From JADHLJ01 sp038146985 (lineage in GTDB: Bacteria > Pseudomonadota > Alphaproteobacteria > Thalassobaculales > Thalassobaculaceae), in the NCBI GenBank assembly GCA_038146985.1, contig JAYQSQ010000011.1, positions 1 through 64,000 of the forward strand: DNA of 64,000 bases. Direction: 5' to 3'. Below the pieces are notes generated by a model that was not told where the DNA came from, made no database searches, and saw only the letters and a program-made list of their open reading frames with translations. Both the position numbers and the translations under genes were made by a program. Of this stretch, positions 20,476 to 29,437 are shown in pieces (within the stretch, counting starts at the first letter, position 1; the number at the start of each line of letters is the position of its first letter).

Positions 20476-20657
20476 AAAGCGCTCGGACCCTGGTCACCGG
20501 CCTTGCGCACGACCAGCCAAAGGGCATGGATCATGCCGGGCACCCAGAAGAAGATACTAAGCAGGATGTTCAGCCAGAAATGCAGGCCGATACCGACGGT
20601 CAGAAAGGCCGCGAGCGGCGGCAACAGCAACGCCAAAATGATTCTGATGACATTCAT
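20472..20657 (-). CDS. YqaE/Pmp3 family small membrane protein
   Basis: Protein of 61 residues with two membrane segments. The family pattern is clear: ILALLLPPLAAFLTVG in the first segment and HFWLNILLSIFFWVPGMIHA in the second. Members are induced by osmotic or cold stress in several organisms, with unclear mechanism. The ATG at 20657 fits; a start five codons upstream would add MGTDP. Its stop overlaps the start of the aminotransferase gene by 4 bp, so the two are probably cotranscribed. Confidence 0.9.
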   Translation of the reverse strand: MNVIRIILALLLPPLAAFLTVGIGLHFWLNILLSIFFWVPGMIHALWLVVRKAGDQGPSAL

Positions 20658-20774
20658 CGGGTCAGTCCCCAACCCCGTTTTCAGGATCTGCCCATATTAC
20701 CGGATTGTTCCAGGCCGCGACATGCGGCATGAAGGAAGGCCGCGTCACGCGAACCGAAGGCCGGAGCCCACGCC

Positions 20775-21026
20775 ATGCCGCAGATCACGGTCGGAACCGT
20801 CGTCAAGCTGATCCTCCTGTCGCTGATCGTCGGGCTGCTGCTCAACTGGTTCAACGTCAGTCCGCAGGATCTGCTGCGTGACATGTTCGGGAATATCGAC
20901 GCCATCATGAAATGGAGCGTCGATGTGTTCGGCTCCGCCGCCTCGTACATTCTGCTCGGCGCGGTGATCGTCGTGCCGATCTGGGCGATCCTTTTTTTGC
21001 TGCGCTGGCTCAGGAATTCGCAATAG
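20775..21026 (+). CDS. Small two-segment membrane protein (resembles DUF6460)
   Basis: Protein of 83 residues with two hydrophobic segments, LILLSLIVGLLLNWF and ILLGAVIVVPIWAILFLLRW, separated by an amphipathic stretch with SPQDLLRDMFGNIDAIMKW. It resembles the small DUF6460 membrane proteins of alphaproteobacteria, but I cannot confirm the match without a search. It is divergent from the Pmp3-like gene and convergent with the penicillin-binding protein gene, with only 7 bp between the stops. The function is unknown. Confidence 0.75.
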   Translation: MPQITVGTVVKLILLSLIVGLLLNWFNVSPQDLLRDMFGNIDAIMKWSVDVFGSAASYILLGAVIVVPIWAILFLLRWLRNSQ

Positions 21027-21033
21027 AGACGGT

Positions 21034-23091
21034 CTATTGCCCCATATCCTCGCGCGGCTGGTCCGAATCGGGCTTGCCATAGGGCGACGGCTCCGCCGCC
21101 ATTTGGTCGAGGAACCAGCGGACGACGCCTTTTGCGGTTTCCCCCGCTTTTGACGGGTCGCGCTCCGGCGCCCCGGCATCGCCGCCGCCGGAACCGGTGA
21201 TCGTATCGATGAGGAGATCGGAGATCCGCCCCAGGATCTCCAATCCGTCCTGACTCTGTGTCGCATCGGATGTCGGCGTCGGCAGACGGGCCGCGACCCG
21301 CTCCGACTTCAGCGCCGCCGTCATGAATACCCCCCAGGTCCGGGCCGGGAGCGTGAAGCCGGACACGCCGGCCATGGGCGCGCCGTTGTCATTGCCGAAC
21401 CAGAGGCCCGCGACGGTGTCCCCGGCGAAACCGATGAACCAGGCGTCGCGGTTGTCCTGGCTGGTGCCGGTCTTGCCGCCAGCTGAAACGCCGGGGATCG
21501 CGGCGTTGCGCCCCGTCCCGCCCTCCACGGCGCCTTGCAGCATGCGGCGCATGTCACCCGCGACCTGCCGGTGGATGGCGCGGCGTTCGGCGTCCGGCGC
21601 CCGGCGATAGAGCCGCCGACCATCAAGGGTTCGGACCTCGGTGATCCCGTAGGCCTGAGCGGCCATGCCATGGTTCAGGAACGGCACATAGGCCGCTGTC
21701 AGTTCCAGCACCCCGACTTCCATGGAGCCCAGGGCCAGGGACGGGACCGGCCGCAGGTCGGATGTGATGCCGAGCCGCCGCGCGACATCGATCACCCGCT
21801 CGCGGCCGATACGCTCCTGCAGGCGGACGACGGCCGCATTGACCGACCGCGCCAGAGCCTCCGACATCGGCATCAGGCCGTTGTAGCGGCCGTTATAGTT
21901 GACCGGCGACCAGCCCTCGACGGTCACTTTTGAATCGTCGAGGGTGCTGTCCGGGCGCATCCGGGATTCCAGCGCCGCCGCATAGACCATCGGCTTGAAG
22001 GCCGAGCCCGGCTGGCGGCGCGCCTGGGTGGCCCGGTTGTACCGGCTGACCCGGTAGTCGCGGCCGCCGACCATCGCCCGCACCCGCCCGTCGGCGCCGA
22101 GCGCGACCAGGGCTGCCTCTTGGACATTCCTGCCGGCATTGTTCCGCAAGGCCGTGGCGATCGCGGTTTCCGCCGCGCGCTGAACCTCGGGTTCCAGCGT
22201 CGTGGTCACCACGAGATCCCGGTCCGTCGCCCGCAATTCCTCGGGCAGACCTTCGATGACCCAGTCGACGAAATGCTGCGCCGCTCCGACATCGCGGGGC
22301 GTAGCCGCCCTGGCCGGGTTCTTGCGCGCCCGCTCGGCGCGCGCCTCGTCCAGATATTCCGCCGCCACCATGTTCGCGAGCACCACCGATGCCCTTTCCG
22401 CCGCCGCCTCCGGGTTCAGGGTGGGGGCCAGGCGCGATGGGGCCTTCAGCAGGCCGGCGAGCATGGCCGACTCGGCAAGGCTCAATTCCTTGACCGGCTT
22501 GTCGAAATAGAGCCGGGCCGCCGAGGCGGCCCCATAGGCGCCGGCGCCGAAATAGACCCGGTTGAGATAGATGGTCAGGATCTCGCGCTTGGTCATCCGG
22601 GATTCGAGCCAGATCGCCAGAAACATCTCCTGAATCTTGCGGTTCAAGCTGCGCTCTGACGAGAGATAGAGGTTCTTGGCGAGCTGCTGGGTGATCGTGC
22701 TGCCGCCTTCGACCACCCGGCCGGCCAGCAGGTTGCGCCACGCCGCGCGCGCCAGCCCGATGATGTCGAGGCCGAAATGGCTAAAGAAACGCCGATCCTC
22801 TGTCGCGATGACTGCGTTGATGAAATGCTCGGGAAACTCGTGATAACCGGCCGGTTTTCCCGCGAACCCGCCGCGCCGCGCCAGTTCCGAGCCGTCCGCC
22901 GCCAGGACGATGGTTCCCGGTCCCCGGTCCTGCTGCCATATCTTGGTCGTATCGGGAAGCTCGGGCGCAAAGGCGATAAACAGCAGCGACCAGCCGAGCA
23001 GGCCCAATACCACCACGAACAGCAGCCCGTTGAACAGCCGCCTGCCGAGGGAACGGGCGCGCCCTTCCCGGCGCTTCGGCGCGCGGCTCAT
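21034..23091 (-). CDS. Class A penicillin-binding protein (PBP1a-type transglycosylase/transpeptidase)
   Basis: Bifunctional peptidoglycan synthase of 685 residues anchored by one membrane segment (about 19-40). The GT51 domain shows the catalytic ATEDRRFFSHFGLD (E98), then GGSTITQQLAKNLYLS and RKIQEMFLAIWLE. The transpeptidase domain shows the SxxK motif in PGSAFKPMVY, SxN in ARSVNAAV and the KTG box in AGGKTGTSQDNRDAWF. The C-terminal tail after about residue 620 is low-complexity. The length is a little shorter than E. coli PBP1a and no OB insert is evident. It stands alone, divergent from a GNAT gene. Confidence 0.93.
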   Translation of the reverse strand: MSRAPKRREGRARSLGRRLFNGLLFVVVLGLLGWSLLFIAFAPELPDTTKIWQQDRGPGTIVLAADGSELARRGGFAGKPAGYHEFPEHFINAVIATEDRRFFSHFGLDIIGLARAAWRNLLAGRVVEGGSTITQQLAKNLYLSSERSLNRKIQEMFLAIWLESRMTKREILTIYLNRVYFGAGAYGAASAARLYFDKPVKELSLAESAMLAGLLKAPSRLAPTLNPEAAAERASVVLANMVAAEYLDEARAERARKNPARAATPRDVGAAQHFVDWVIEGLPEELRATDRDLVVTTTLEPEVQRAAETAIATALRNNAGRNVQEAALVALGADGRVRAMVGGRDYRVSRYNRATQARRQPGSAFKPMVYAAALESRMRPDSTLDDSKVTVEGWSPVNYNGRYNGLMPMSEALARSVNAAVVRLQERIGRERVIDVARRLGITSDLRPVPSLALGSMEVGVLELTAAYVPFLNHGMAAQAYGITEVRTLDGRRLYRRAPDAERRAIHRQVAGDMRRMLQGAVEGGTGRNAAIPGVSAGGKTGTSQDNRDAWFIGFAGDTVAGLWFGNDNGAPMAGVSGFTLPARTWGVFMTAALKSERVAARLPTPTSDATQSQDGLEILGRISDLLIDTITGSGGGDAGAPERDPSKAGETAKGVVRWFLDQMAAEPSPYGKPDSDQPREDMGQ

Positions 23092-23266
23092 GCGCCCGGC
23101 CGTCGGGTTCCGCTCAAGAAACCACTCCCGAAAAGCCCGATCGCCGATGGCAAACGCCGCATCCCCATCCTCGTGACCAATCTAGAAATCACTTGTGTTC
23201 ACTTACCGTGTTATCCGCCTAATGGCGATTAGAACCTCCTGGGAATCGAAACGGGAGATCCCGACA

Positions 23267-23746
23267 ATGCCGCCAGAGCTGGAAATCCGACCCGCCGTTG
23301 CCGGTGATGTGGAGATGCTTGCCGGGCTGAACAAGCAATTACTGGAAGACGAGAACAATCGCTTTCAACCGGGTCTGGGTGAACTGACGAACCGCATGGC
23401 CGGTTGGGTAGCCGGCCAGGAATGGTCGGTGGACCTGTTCACGGAGGGCGGCGGCGCGGTTGTCGGCTATCTGGTGCATGGCCGGCGTTTCAACCCGGCG
23501 GCGCCCGGCGGCGACGAGATCTATATCCGGCAGTTCGCGATCGACAGGGCGTTCCGCCGGCAAGGCGCTGGGCGAGCCGCCATCGCGCTGTTTCTCGAAC
23601 GGCGCTGCGTGCCCGGCATGCGGGTCATGCTGGACGTTTTGGAGACCAACCCGGCAGGAAGGGCCTTCTGGTCCGAGATAGGCTTCGCGCCTTATGCGAC
23701 GATCATGACACTGACGCTTCCGCAAGCGACGGGCCCAACCGATTGA
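23267..23746 (+). CDS. GNAT family N-acetyltransferase
   Basis: Protein of 159 residues with the GNAT arrangement: IRPAVAGDVEMLAGLNKQL at the N-terminus, beta-4 IYIRQFAIDRAFRRQGAGRA with the acetyl-CoA loop, and the C-terminal ETNPAGRAFWSEIGF motif. The ATG at 23267 follows a purine-rich stretch; an in-frame ATG at 23195 would add 24 residues without homology. The substrate is unknown. It lies upstream of the MFS transporter on the same strand with a 49-bp gap, so a shared transcript is possible. Confidence 0.82.
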   Translation: MPPELEIRPAVAGDVEMLAGLNKQLLEDENNRFQPGLGELTNRMAGWVAGQEWSVDLFTEGGGAVVGYLVHGRRFNPAAPGGDEIYIRQFAIDRAFRRQGAGRAAIALFLERRCVPGMRVMLDVLETNPAGRAFWSEIGFAPYATIMTLTLPQATGPTD

Positions 23747-23795
23747 TCACATCCGGCGGCGAAGAAGCATTTCCACCGGCGCACCGTCTGGACTA

Positions 23796-25328
23796 ATGTC
23801 CGGCGCGATGACGACCTACGATTCCGCGACCGGCCTGCCGAAGACAACCGCGTTCGAAAACGGCGTGCTGCTGCTCACCCTGACGCTGGTGACCATGCTG
23901 TACGCGATGTCGGTCACCATCGCGAATGTCGCGTTGCCGCAGATCAAGGGGGCGCTGTCGGCGACCACCGACCAGATCGCCCTGATCGTCACGTTCAACA
24001 TCATCGCGACGGCGGTGGCAACGCCGATGACCGGCTGGCTGACGGCGCGCTTCGGCCGGCGGAACGTGATGATCTGGTCGGTCGCCGGATTCACGCTCGC
24101 GTCCTTCCTGTGCGGCACCGCCACGTCGCTGGAGCAACTGGTCGTCTACCGTTTCATGCAGGGCGCCTGCGGGGCGCCGCTGGTGCCGCTCAGTCAGGCG
24201 ATCGTCATCGATTCCTTTCCGCGCGAGAAGGTCGGCTCGGCCCAGGCGATCTACGGCATGGGCGTGGTACTGGGTCCGATCCTGGCGCCGACCATCGGCG
24301 GATATCTGAGCGAAGCCTATAGCTGGCGCTGGGTGTTCTTCATGATCGTGCCGTGCGGCCTGGCCTCGCTGATCGGCGTGATGGCGTTTATCAAGCGGCG
24401 GCAATCACGGCCGACATCGCATCTGGACTGGACCGGTTTCATCGCCCTCGCGCTCGCCATCGCGGCGTTCCAGTTCATGCTCGACCGCGGCCAGCGCCTG
24501 GACTGGTTCGACAACTGGCAGATCGTCGTTTGCTGCTGGGTGGCGATCCTCGGCTTCTACATCTTCGTGTCACACTCGCTGACGGCGGACCGGCCGTTCC
24601 TGAACCCGCAGCTTCTGACCAAGCGGAACTATACCCTGGGGTTGTGCATCGCCTTCGTCTTTGGCCTGCTGAACTTCACCCCGATCACGCTGTTGCCGGC
24701 GCTGCTGCAGACCCTGCGCGACTATCCGGATTCCATTGTCGGCCTGATCCTGGGGATACGCGGCACCGGCACCCTGCTGGGCTTCACCTTCATGTTCCTG
24801 CGCGGCAGCAAGATCGATCCCCGGATCACCATGTTCGCCGGGTTCTGCCTGCAGGGCATTTCCGGCTGGTATATGGCCCAGTTCAACATCAACCTGACCA
24901 TGTATGACGTGCTTTGGACGACCTGGCTGCAAGGGCTCGGCGTCGGGCTGATCTGGGTACCCCTGTCGATCGTGACCTTCAGCCAGCTCGACGAGACCGA
25001 GACGGCGGAAGGCTCGGCGGTCTTCCACCTGATGCGCAACTTCGGCAGCAGCGTCTTCATCTCCATCAGCATTGCGATCATGATCCGGACCGGGACCACG
25101 AGCTACTCGGAGCTTTCGGAGAACGCCACGCCGCTGAACCAGGGCCTCGCCTTCCAGGATTCGCTGTTTACCATCTGGTCTCTGGACAATACCCAGACCC
25201 TGGCGGCGCTGAGCGGAGAGATCGGACGTCAGGCGGTCATGATCGGCTATCTCAACGCGTTCTACGCCTTCGCGATCACCGCGTTCGCGATCTGCCCGTT
25301 CCTGTTTCTCGCCAAGCTGAAGAAATAG
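23796..25328 (+). CDS. MFS multidrug exporter, DHA2 (EmrB/QacA) family
   Basis: Drug:proton antiporter of 510 residues with about 14 membrane segments. The DHA2 features are the N-terminal MSVTIANVALPQIKGALSAT, motif A GWLTARFGRRNVMIW and motif C-like GPILAPTIGGYLSEAYSWRW. EmrB-type proteins usually pair with an HlyD-like EmrA periplasmic adaptor; none is adjacent here, so it may act alone in the inner membrane or with an adaptor encoded elsewhere. The gene converges on the thiamine-diphosphate enzyme operon with a 29-bp gap. Confidence 0.9.
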   Translation: MSGAMTTYDSATGLPKTTAFENGVLLLTLTLVTMLYAMSVTIANVALPQIKGALSATTDQIALIVTFNIIATAVATPMTGWLTARFGRRNVMIWSVAGFTLASFLCGTATSLEQLVVYRFMQGACGAPLVPLSQAIVIDSFPREKVGSAQAIYGMGVVLGPILAPTIGGYLSEAYSWRWVFFMIVPCGLASLIGVMAFIKRRQSRPTSHLDWTGFIALALAIAAFQFMLDRGQRLDWFDNWQIVVCCWVAILGFYIFVSHSLTADRPFLNPQLLTKRNYTLGLCIAFVFGLLNFTPITLLPALLQTLRDYPDSIVGLILGIRGTGTLLGFTFMFLRGSKIDPRITMFAGFCLQGISGWYMAQFNINLTMYDVLWTTWLQGLGVGLIWVPLSIVTFSQLDETETAEGSAVFHLMRNFGSSVFISISIAIMIRTGTTSYSELSENATPLNQGLAFQDSLFTIWSLDNTQTLAALSGEIGRQAVMIGYLNAFYAFAITAFAICPFLFLAKLKK

Positions 25329-25357
25329 CTGCGCATCCGCCGTGACGTGCGACTCTC

Positions 25358-26440
25358 TCAGAACGGGCCCTTGAAGAACGGGTCCGGCACGTCGATCGGC
25401 AATCCCTGCCGTTCTTCGAGAATACGTGTCTCGGCCTTGGCGATGAGTGCCTCGTCCAAGCCCAGCATCTCGGCACAGCTACGGGCGATACGGGCGGCGT
25501 CGGGATAGAAGCCCCGGACCAGACCGCGCGAGCTCGGCGTCGGATGGTCGGGAAGGCCGAGACGCACCGGCGCGGCCTTCAAGGCACCAAAGCAGCGGCT
25601 GGTGATCTCGGCGGCGATCTCGGCGCCGATGCCGAATTTGGCGAAGCCCGTATCGACTGTCAGCAACCGGCCGGTCCGCTCTACCGAGGCGGCGACCGGA
25701 TCGAGATTGAGCGGGCGCAGCACACGAAGGTCGAACACCTCGACCCGGTGTCCCAGATCCGCCAGCACATCGGCGGCGCGGATCGCCTCCAGGGTCATGT
25801 AGGAGGTCGCCACGATGGTGAGGGCGTCGCCCTGGCGCACGCGCTTCGGCCCGTCCAGCGGTTCACGATAGAAACCCTCCGGCACCTCGCCCGAGGCATA
25901 GTGCGACCAGCGGTGCTCCAGGCAGATCACCGGGTTATTGTCCTCGACCGCGCTGATCATCATCCCCTTCGCATCCGCCGCGAAGGCCGGCATGATCACT
26001 TTCAGCCCGGGCACGTGGCTGAAGATCGCCTCCAGGCTTTGCGAGTGTTCCGGACCCTGGCCCCAGCCCCGGCCGACCACCATGCGGATCAGAATCGGCA
26101 CCCGGTGCAGGCCGTTGCTGACATAGTGGATCTTGGCGGCGTTGTTGAGAATCTGCTCCATGGCCAAAAGGGCGAATTCCACCCTCTGCAGACTGATCAC
26201 CGGGCGCTTGCCGGTCATTGCGGCACCGATGGCGATCCCGATCAGCCCGTTCTCGGCGATCGGCATTTCGATCAGGCGACCGGGCTCCAGATGCTTGTCC
26301 AGGTCCTTCAGGGTGCCGAACAGGGCGGCCGGATCCTGAACCCCCTCGGCGAAGAAGATCACCGACGGATCGGCCTTGGCAATCTCGGTCAGGCCGTCGC
26401 GGATCGCCTCGCCCAGGCTTTGGGTACGTGTGCTCGCCAT
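25358..26440 (-). CDS. Thiamine-diphosphate-dependent 2-oxoacid dehydrogenase-type E1 beta subunit
   Basis: Protein of 360 residues homologous to E1-beta of pyruvate, acetoin and branched-chain dehydrogenases. It has the N-terminal pyrimidine-binding domain (FAEGVQDPAALFG, MPIAENGLIGIAIGAAMTG, GRGWGQGPEHSQSLEAIF) and a C-terminal transketolase-like domain (DLRVLRPLNLDPVAASVERT). The ATG at 26440 fits the family; 23 arginine-rich residues upstream do not. It pairs with the E1-alpha gene 7 bp upstream. No E2 acyltransferase or E3 gene is present, which argues against an ordinary acyl-CoA-forming complex and for a carboligase or decarboxylase role within the surrounding cluster (inference). Confidence 0.9.
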   Translation of the reverse strand: MASTRTQSLGEAIRDGLTEIAKADPSVIFFAEGVQDPAALFGTLKDLDKHLEPGRLIEMPIAENGLIGIAIGAAMTGKRPVISLQRVEFALLAMEQILNNAAKIHYVSNGLHRVPILIRMVVGRGWGQGPEHSQSLEAIFSHVPGLKVIMPAFAADAKGMMISAVEDNNPVICLEHRWSHYASGEVPEGFYREPLDGPKRVRQGDALTIVATSYMTLEAIRAADVLADLGHRVEVFDLRVLRPLNLDPVAASVERTGRLLTVDTGFAKFGIGAEIAAEITSRCFGALKAAPVRLGLPDHPTPSSRGLVRGFYPDAARIARSCAEMLGLDEALIAKAETRILEERQGLPIDVPDPFFKGPF

Positions 26441-26447
26441 CGCCGCC

Positions 26448-27431
26448 CTACTCCGCGTAAACCGATATGGAAGCCGATGCCGGGTCCGGCAGCGGCGCGG
26501 CCTTGGCATAAGCGAAGGCGTCGTCGATTTCGCGCTCCAGATCGGCGGTCAGCCCGGCGAACCAGTCATCGCGGGCAAGGCCCGCGTCGCGCAGCGCCGC
26601 GCGGGTCCGCTCGATCGGGTCCAGCGCCCGCCAGCTTTCGAACTCGGCCTCGGTGCGGTAGCCGATATGGTTGTCGTAGTTCGGCCCGCAATGCTCGCGC
26701 CAGCGATAGGTGTCGAGCAGCAGGAAGCTCGGCCCGCCGCCGCCCCGCGCCCGCTCCACCGCTCGCGCGGCGGCGGCACGCACCAGAGCGACGTCGTTGC
26801 CGTCCACATGCTCCGAGGGAATGCCGTGCGCCTCCGGCAACGCGGTCAGCGGGCGGTTCGGCTGGCGCGCGTCCAGGCGCGTGTACACTGAGTAAAGATT
26901 GTTCTCGCAGGCGAAGATGATCGGCAGATCATGCAGGCGCGCGAAATTCGCGGTCTCGTGGAACACTCCCTCCTCGAGGCAGGCGTCGCCGATGAAAGAG
27001 ACCGTCACCCTTGCGTTGCCGTCCAGCTTGTCCGACAGCGCCGCGCCGGCGGCAAGCGGGATCGCGCTGGCGACGATCGGCACGCTGGACATCAGCCCGA
27101 CCTCGGGCGCCGCCAGATGCATCGAGCCGCCGCGCCCGCCGATGCATCCCTCGGCCTTGCCGTAGATCTCGGCCAGCATCGCCTTCAATCCGCCCCCCTT
27201 GGCCAGATAATGGGCATGGCAGCGGTGCGTGCTGAACATCCGGTCCTCATCCGTCAGCGGCGCACAAATACCCACCGCGGAAGCCTCCTGACCGACCGAC
27301 AGGTGCACCGGACAGCGCATCTCCTGTTCGCCATATCGCTCGGCGATCGCTTCCTCGACGAGGCGGATCCGGAGCATCGAGGCGAAATCCGAGAGTTCGG
27401 GACTATTGTTTTGAACGGTGGTTGGCGCCAT
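26448..27431 (-). CDS. Thiamine-diphosphate-dependent 2-oxoacid dehydrogenase-type E1 alpha subunit
   Basis: Protein of 327 residues. The thiamine-diphosphate motif runs from GDACLEEGVFHE (148-159) to CENN (175-178). Other E1-alpha features are the early RCPVHLSVGQEASAVG, MFSTHRCHAHYLAKGG with its active-site histidines, and GGRGGSMHLAAPEVG. Together with the beta subunit it would form the alpha2beta2 active sites. Closest-looking relatives are the acetoin or pyruvate dehydrogenase E1 group, but no lipoyl partner is in the cluster. It follows the radical SAM gene by 62 bp and precedes E1-beta by 7 bp. Confidence 0.9.
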   Translation of the reverse strand: MAPTTVQNNSPELSDFASMLRIRLVEEAIAERYGEQEMRCPVHLSVGQEASAVGICAPLTDEDRMFSTHRCHAHYLAKGGGLKAMLAEIYGKAEGCIGGRGGSMHLAAPEVGLMSSVPIVASAIPLAAGAALSDKLDGNARVTVSFIGDACLEEGVFHETANFARLHDLPIIFACENNLYSVYTRLDARQPNRPLTALPEAHGIPSEHVDGNDVALVRAAAARAVERARGGGGPSFLLLDTYRWREHCGPNYDNHIGYRTEAEFESWRALDPIERTRAALRDAGLARDDWFAGLTADLEREIDDAFAYAKAAPLPDPASASISVYAE

Positions 27432-27493
27432 GGCGGTCTATGTCGCGTCGGTTGTCGGGGCGGTATCGGCAAGGGCCCGAATGTGGGCCGGCC

Positions 27494-28615
27494 TCAGATG
27501 AAATTCAGATGCATCGGCGGGTTGTCGGGCAGCGTCGGCAAGTCGAACTGGTCTTTCTGATAGCCGTCCAGAAACTCGTTGACCTTGTGCTGGAGGCACA
27601 GACTGCCGCACATCTTCTGGGCATTGAAGGCCGGGCTCGCCAGATAGTTCATGACCTCCCAGTACCGATCGCCGGCAAAGATGTCGCGGAAGCGCTCCTC
27701 GCAGATATTACCGATATGGAACTTCTTGTAGCGCTCGTTGAACAGCATCCCACAGGGCGCCACCAGTCCGGACCCGGACATCTGCAGCATGAACGGCGCG
27801 CCGTAGCAGCGCTGATAGCTGCGCGTGCCCTCGGCGCCGATCTTCGACCATTTCACCTGGACGCTGTAGCTCTCGTCGCTCAGCGCCTCGGCATCGTGCA
27901 GGGTCTGGTAGAGGTCCTTGTAGCCGCCGTAGTCGACACCGAGCGAGCCGTCCTCGTCGTCGCTGCAATGCTTGATCACGAGGTAGTCCGGCCGAAGCTC
28001 CTTGCCGAGCCTGGCCAGCGGCATGATCTGGTCGGCATATTGCGGCATCAGCACCATCTGCATGCCGATGGTGACGTCCAGGCCCTGCTCCCGCTTGATT
28101 TCCGCCATATCGCGGATGTTCTGGCAAACCCGGTCGAACCAGTGTTCCTTGACCCCCATGATCTCGGCATAGCGGGCGCGTTCGCCGGCGGAGATATTGA
28201 CCCTCAGATAGGTCAACGCCGGCAACACCTCCTCCAGCTTGCGGCGGTTCAGCACGAAACCGTTGGTCCCGACCGCCATCGACAGGCCGAGGGCGTGGCC
28301 ATGCTTGACCGCGTCGATGAAGATCGGCGAGATCGTGCTTTCGCCGTCCGAGACGAAGCTGATGCCCTTCACACCGATCTCGGCACAGTCGTCGAGGAAA
28401 TCGAAGATCGCCTTCCTGTCGATCACCTTGCGCTCGTTCTCCTGCAGCATAGCGTAGCAGAAATGGCAGGCATAGTTGCAGGCCCGCGTCAGCGACATGT
28501 CGATGGTGATCGGAGCCACCCGCTCGCCGCGCTCCCAGGCACGGATCCGGTCCTGGTGCCAGGCGATCTTGGTGCCGTCCAAAATCAGGTCCGTATGGTC
28601 GGTCATGCCGGTCAT
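27494..28615 (-). CDS. Radical SAM protein with SPASM-type C-terminus
   Basis: Protein of 373 residues. The radical SAM [4Fe-4S] site is C46-x3-C50-x2-C53 in TRACNYACHFCYAM. A glycine-rich SAM-contact strand (FVSDGESTISP) and NGFVLNRR follow. The C-terminal part has further cysteines in RCYGAPFMLQ, APCGMLFNE and CGSLCLQHKVNEF, the pattern of an auxiliary-cluster SPASM or twitch domain. Such enzymes modify peptides, sugars or cofactors. The setting, with a DegT aminotransferase and a nucleotidyltransferase-kinase, favours a small-molecule or sugar substrate, but a peptide substrate is not excluded. It is preceded by two unrecognised short genes on the same strand. Confidence 0.88.
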   Translation of the reverse strand: MTGMTDHTDLILDGTKIAWHQDRIRAWERGERVAPITIDMSLTRACNYACHFCYAMLQENERKVIDRKAIFDFLDDCAEIGVKGISFVSDGESTISPIFIDAVKHGHALGLSMAVGTNGFVLNRRKLEEVLPALTYLRVNISAGERARYAEIMGVKEHWFDRVCQNIRDMAEIKREQGLDVTIGMQMVLMPQYADQIMPLARLGKELRPDYLVIKHCSDDEDGSLGVDYGGYKDLYQTLHDAEALSDESYSVQVKWSKIGAEGTRSYQRCYGAPFMLQMSGSGLVAPCGMLFNERYKKFHIGNICEERFRDIFAGDRYWEVMNYLASPAFNAQKMCGSLCLQHKVNEFLDGYQKDQFDLPTLPDNPPMHLNFI

Positions 28616-28651
28616 GGGCGGTTCCCTAGCGGAGTCATCGGCTCGCGGCGC

Positions 28652-29437
28652 CTAGAGTCTGCGGATGCGGTTCGAATCCTTCGCGACTTCCACGAAGACT
28701 TCGATCCGCTCTCCGGTTTCCTGCCGCAGCCAGCGTTCCAGCGCCAACAGATGGGGCGGCTTATCCCAAACGTCCACGTCATCGCCAAAAATGACGACAA
28801 CCCGATCATACCGGTCGATCTCGAAAACGGCCATCGACGTTTCGCCGAGTCCGGCGCGCTCCCGCCACTTCGCGACGAGGCGGTTCAGCTTCTCGTGCTT
28901 TGCCGGCGCATCCATCGCCAGCCACTGCGCGGAGTAGGGTCGATCGAACGCATTGTCGCCCTCGAATGGCCCCTTGGCATCAATACAGGCCGCCCTCAAG
29001 GCTCGCATCAGGCGGCGCGGCCGTTGAAAGCAGGGACCGGCATTGCGCGGCGTGAGAATGCCGCCGACCGGCCTCGGCGCCGACGGATCGCGCAGCCGGT
29101 CGAGGACGTAGGTCAACCCATGCTCGACAAGCTCACGCGCGCTCGCGCCGACGGCGAAGGCGGCAAGCTGTTCCATCACCGCCCGCTCCGCCTCGCTCGC
29201 ACCGCCGCCATATCGCATCGTGGTGATCAGGTCCGTTGCCGGATCGACGGCGATGGAGACCGTCATGCCATCCGCCTCGGCAACGCAAGCCACAACTGCC
29301 GGCGCATCGGCCGCCGGTCCCGTCGCCGCGCCGGCCGCGCGCAAGGTACGGGCGATGCCTTCGTGGAAGACCTCGAACGCGTCCGGAAAATCGGCGCCGT
29401 CGTCAGGCACCGATGCCGCGGATATGGACAAGGCCAT
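28652..29437 (-). CDS. Uncharacterised protein in the radical SAM / E1 cluster
   Basis: I do not recognise this 261-residue protein. It is soluble, with no signal peptide or membrane segment. The first half is alanine-rich with an ACVAEADGMTVSIAVDP strand pair and the stretch TTMRYGGGASEAERAVMEQL. That stretch loosely recalls the GCG...A helix start of IscU/NifU scaffolds, but the conserved scaffold cysteines are absent. The C-terminal 60 residues look like an alpha/beta unit (RYDRVVVIFGDDVDVWDKPP and ERWLRQETGERIEVFVEVA). The start overlaps the upstream 105-residue gene by 35 bp, implying translational coupling. A role as a dedicated partner of the radical SAM enzyme is inference from position only. 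Confidence 0.7.
   Translation of the reverse strand: MALSISAASVPDDGADFPDAFEVFHEGIARTLRAAGAATGPAADAPAVVACVAEADGMTVSIAVDPATDLITTMRYGGGASEAERAVMEQLAAFAVGASARELVEHGLTYVLDRLRDPSAPRPVGGILTPRNAGPCFQRPRRLMRALRAACIDAKGPFEGDNAFDRPYSAQWLAMDAPAKHEKLNRLVAKWRERAGLGETSMAVFEIDRYDRVVVIFGDDVDVWDKPPHLLALERWLRQETGERIEVFVEVAKDSNRIRRL

Noticed and set aside
28666..28690. GGTTCGAATCC, a T-arm-like sequence on the plus strand
   Set aside because: It lies inside the 261-residue gene on the other strand, and no acceptor stem or cloverleaf can be built around it.
28652..29437. Assignment of the 261-residue protein as an IscU/NifU scaffold
   Set aside because: Only a short glycine-rich helix start is similar, and the scaffold cysteines are missing.
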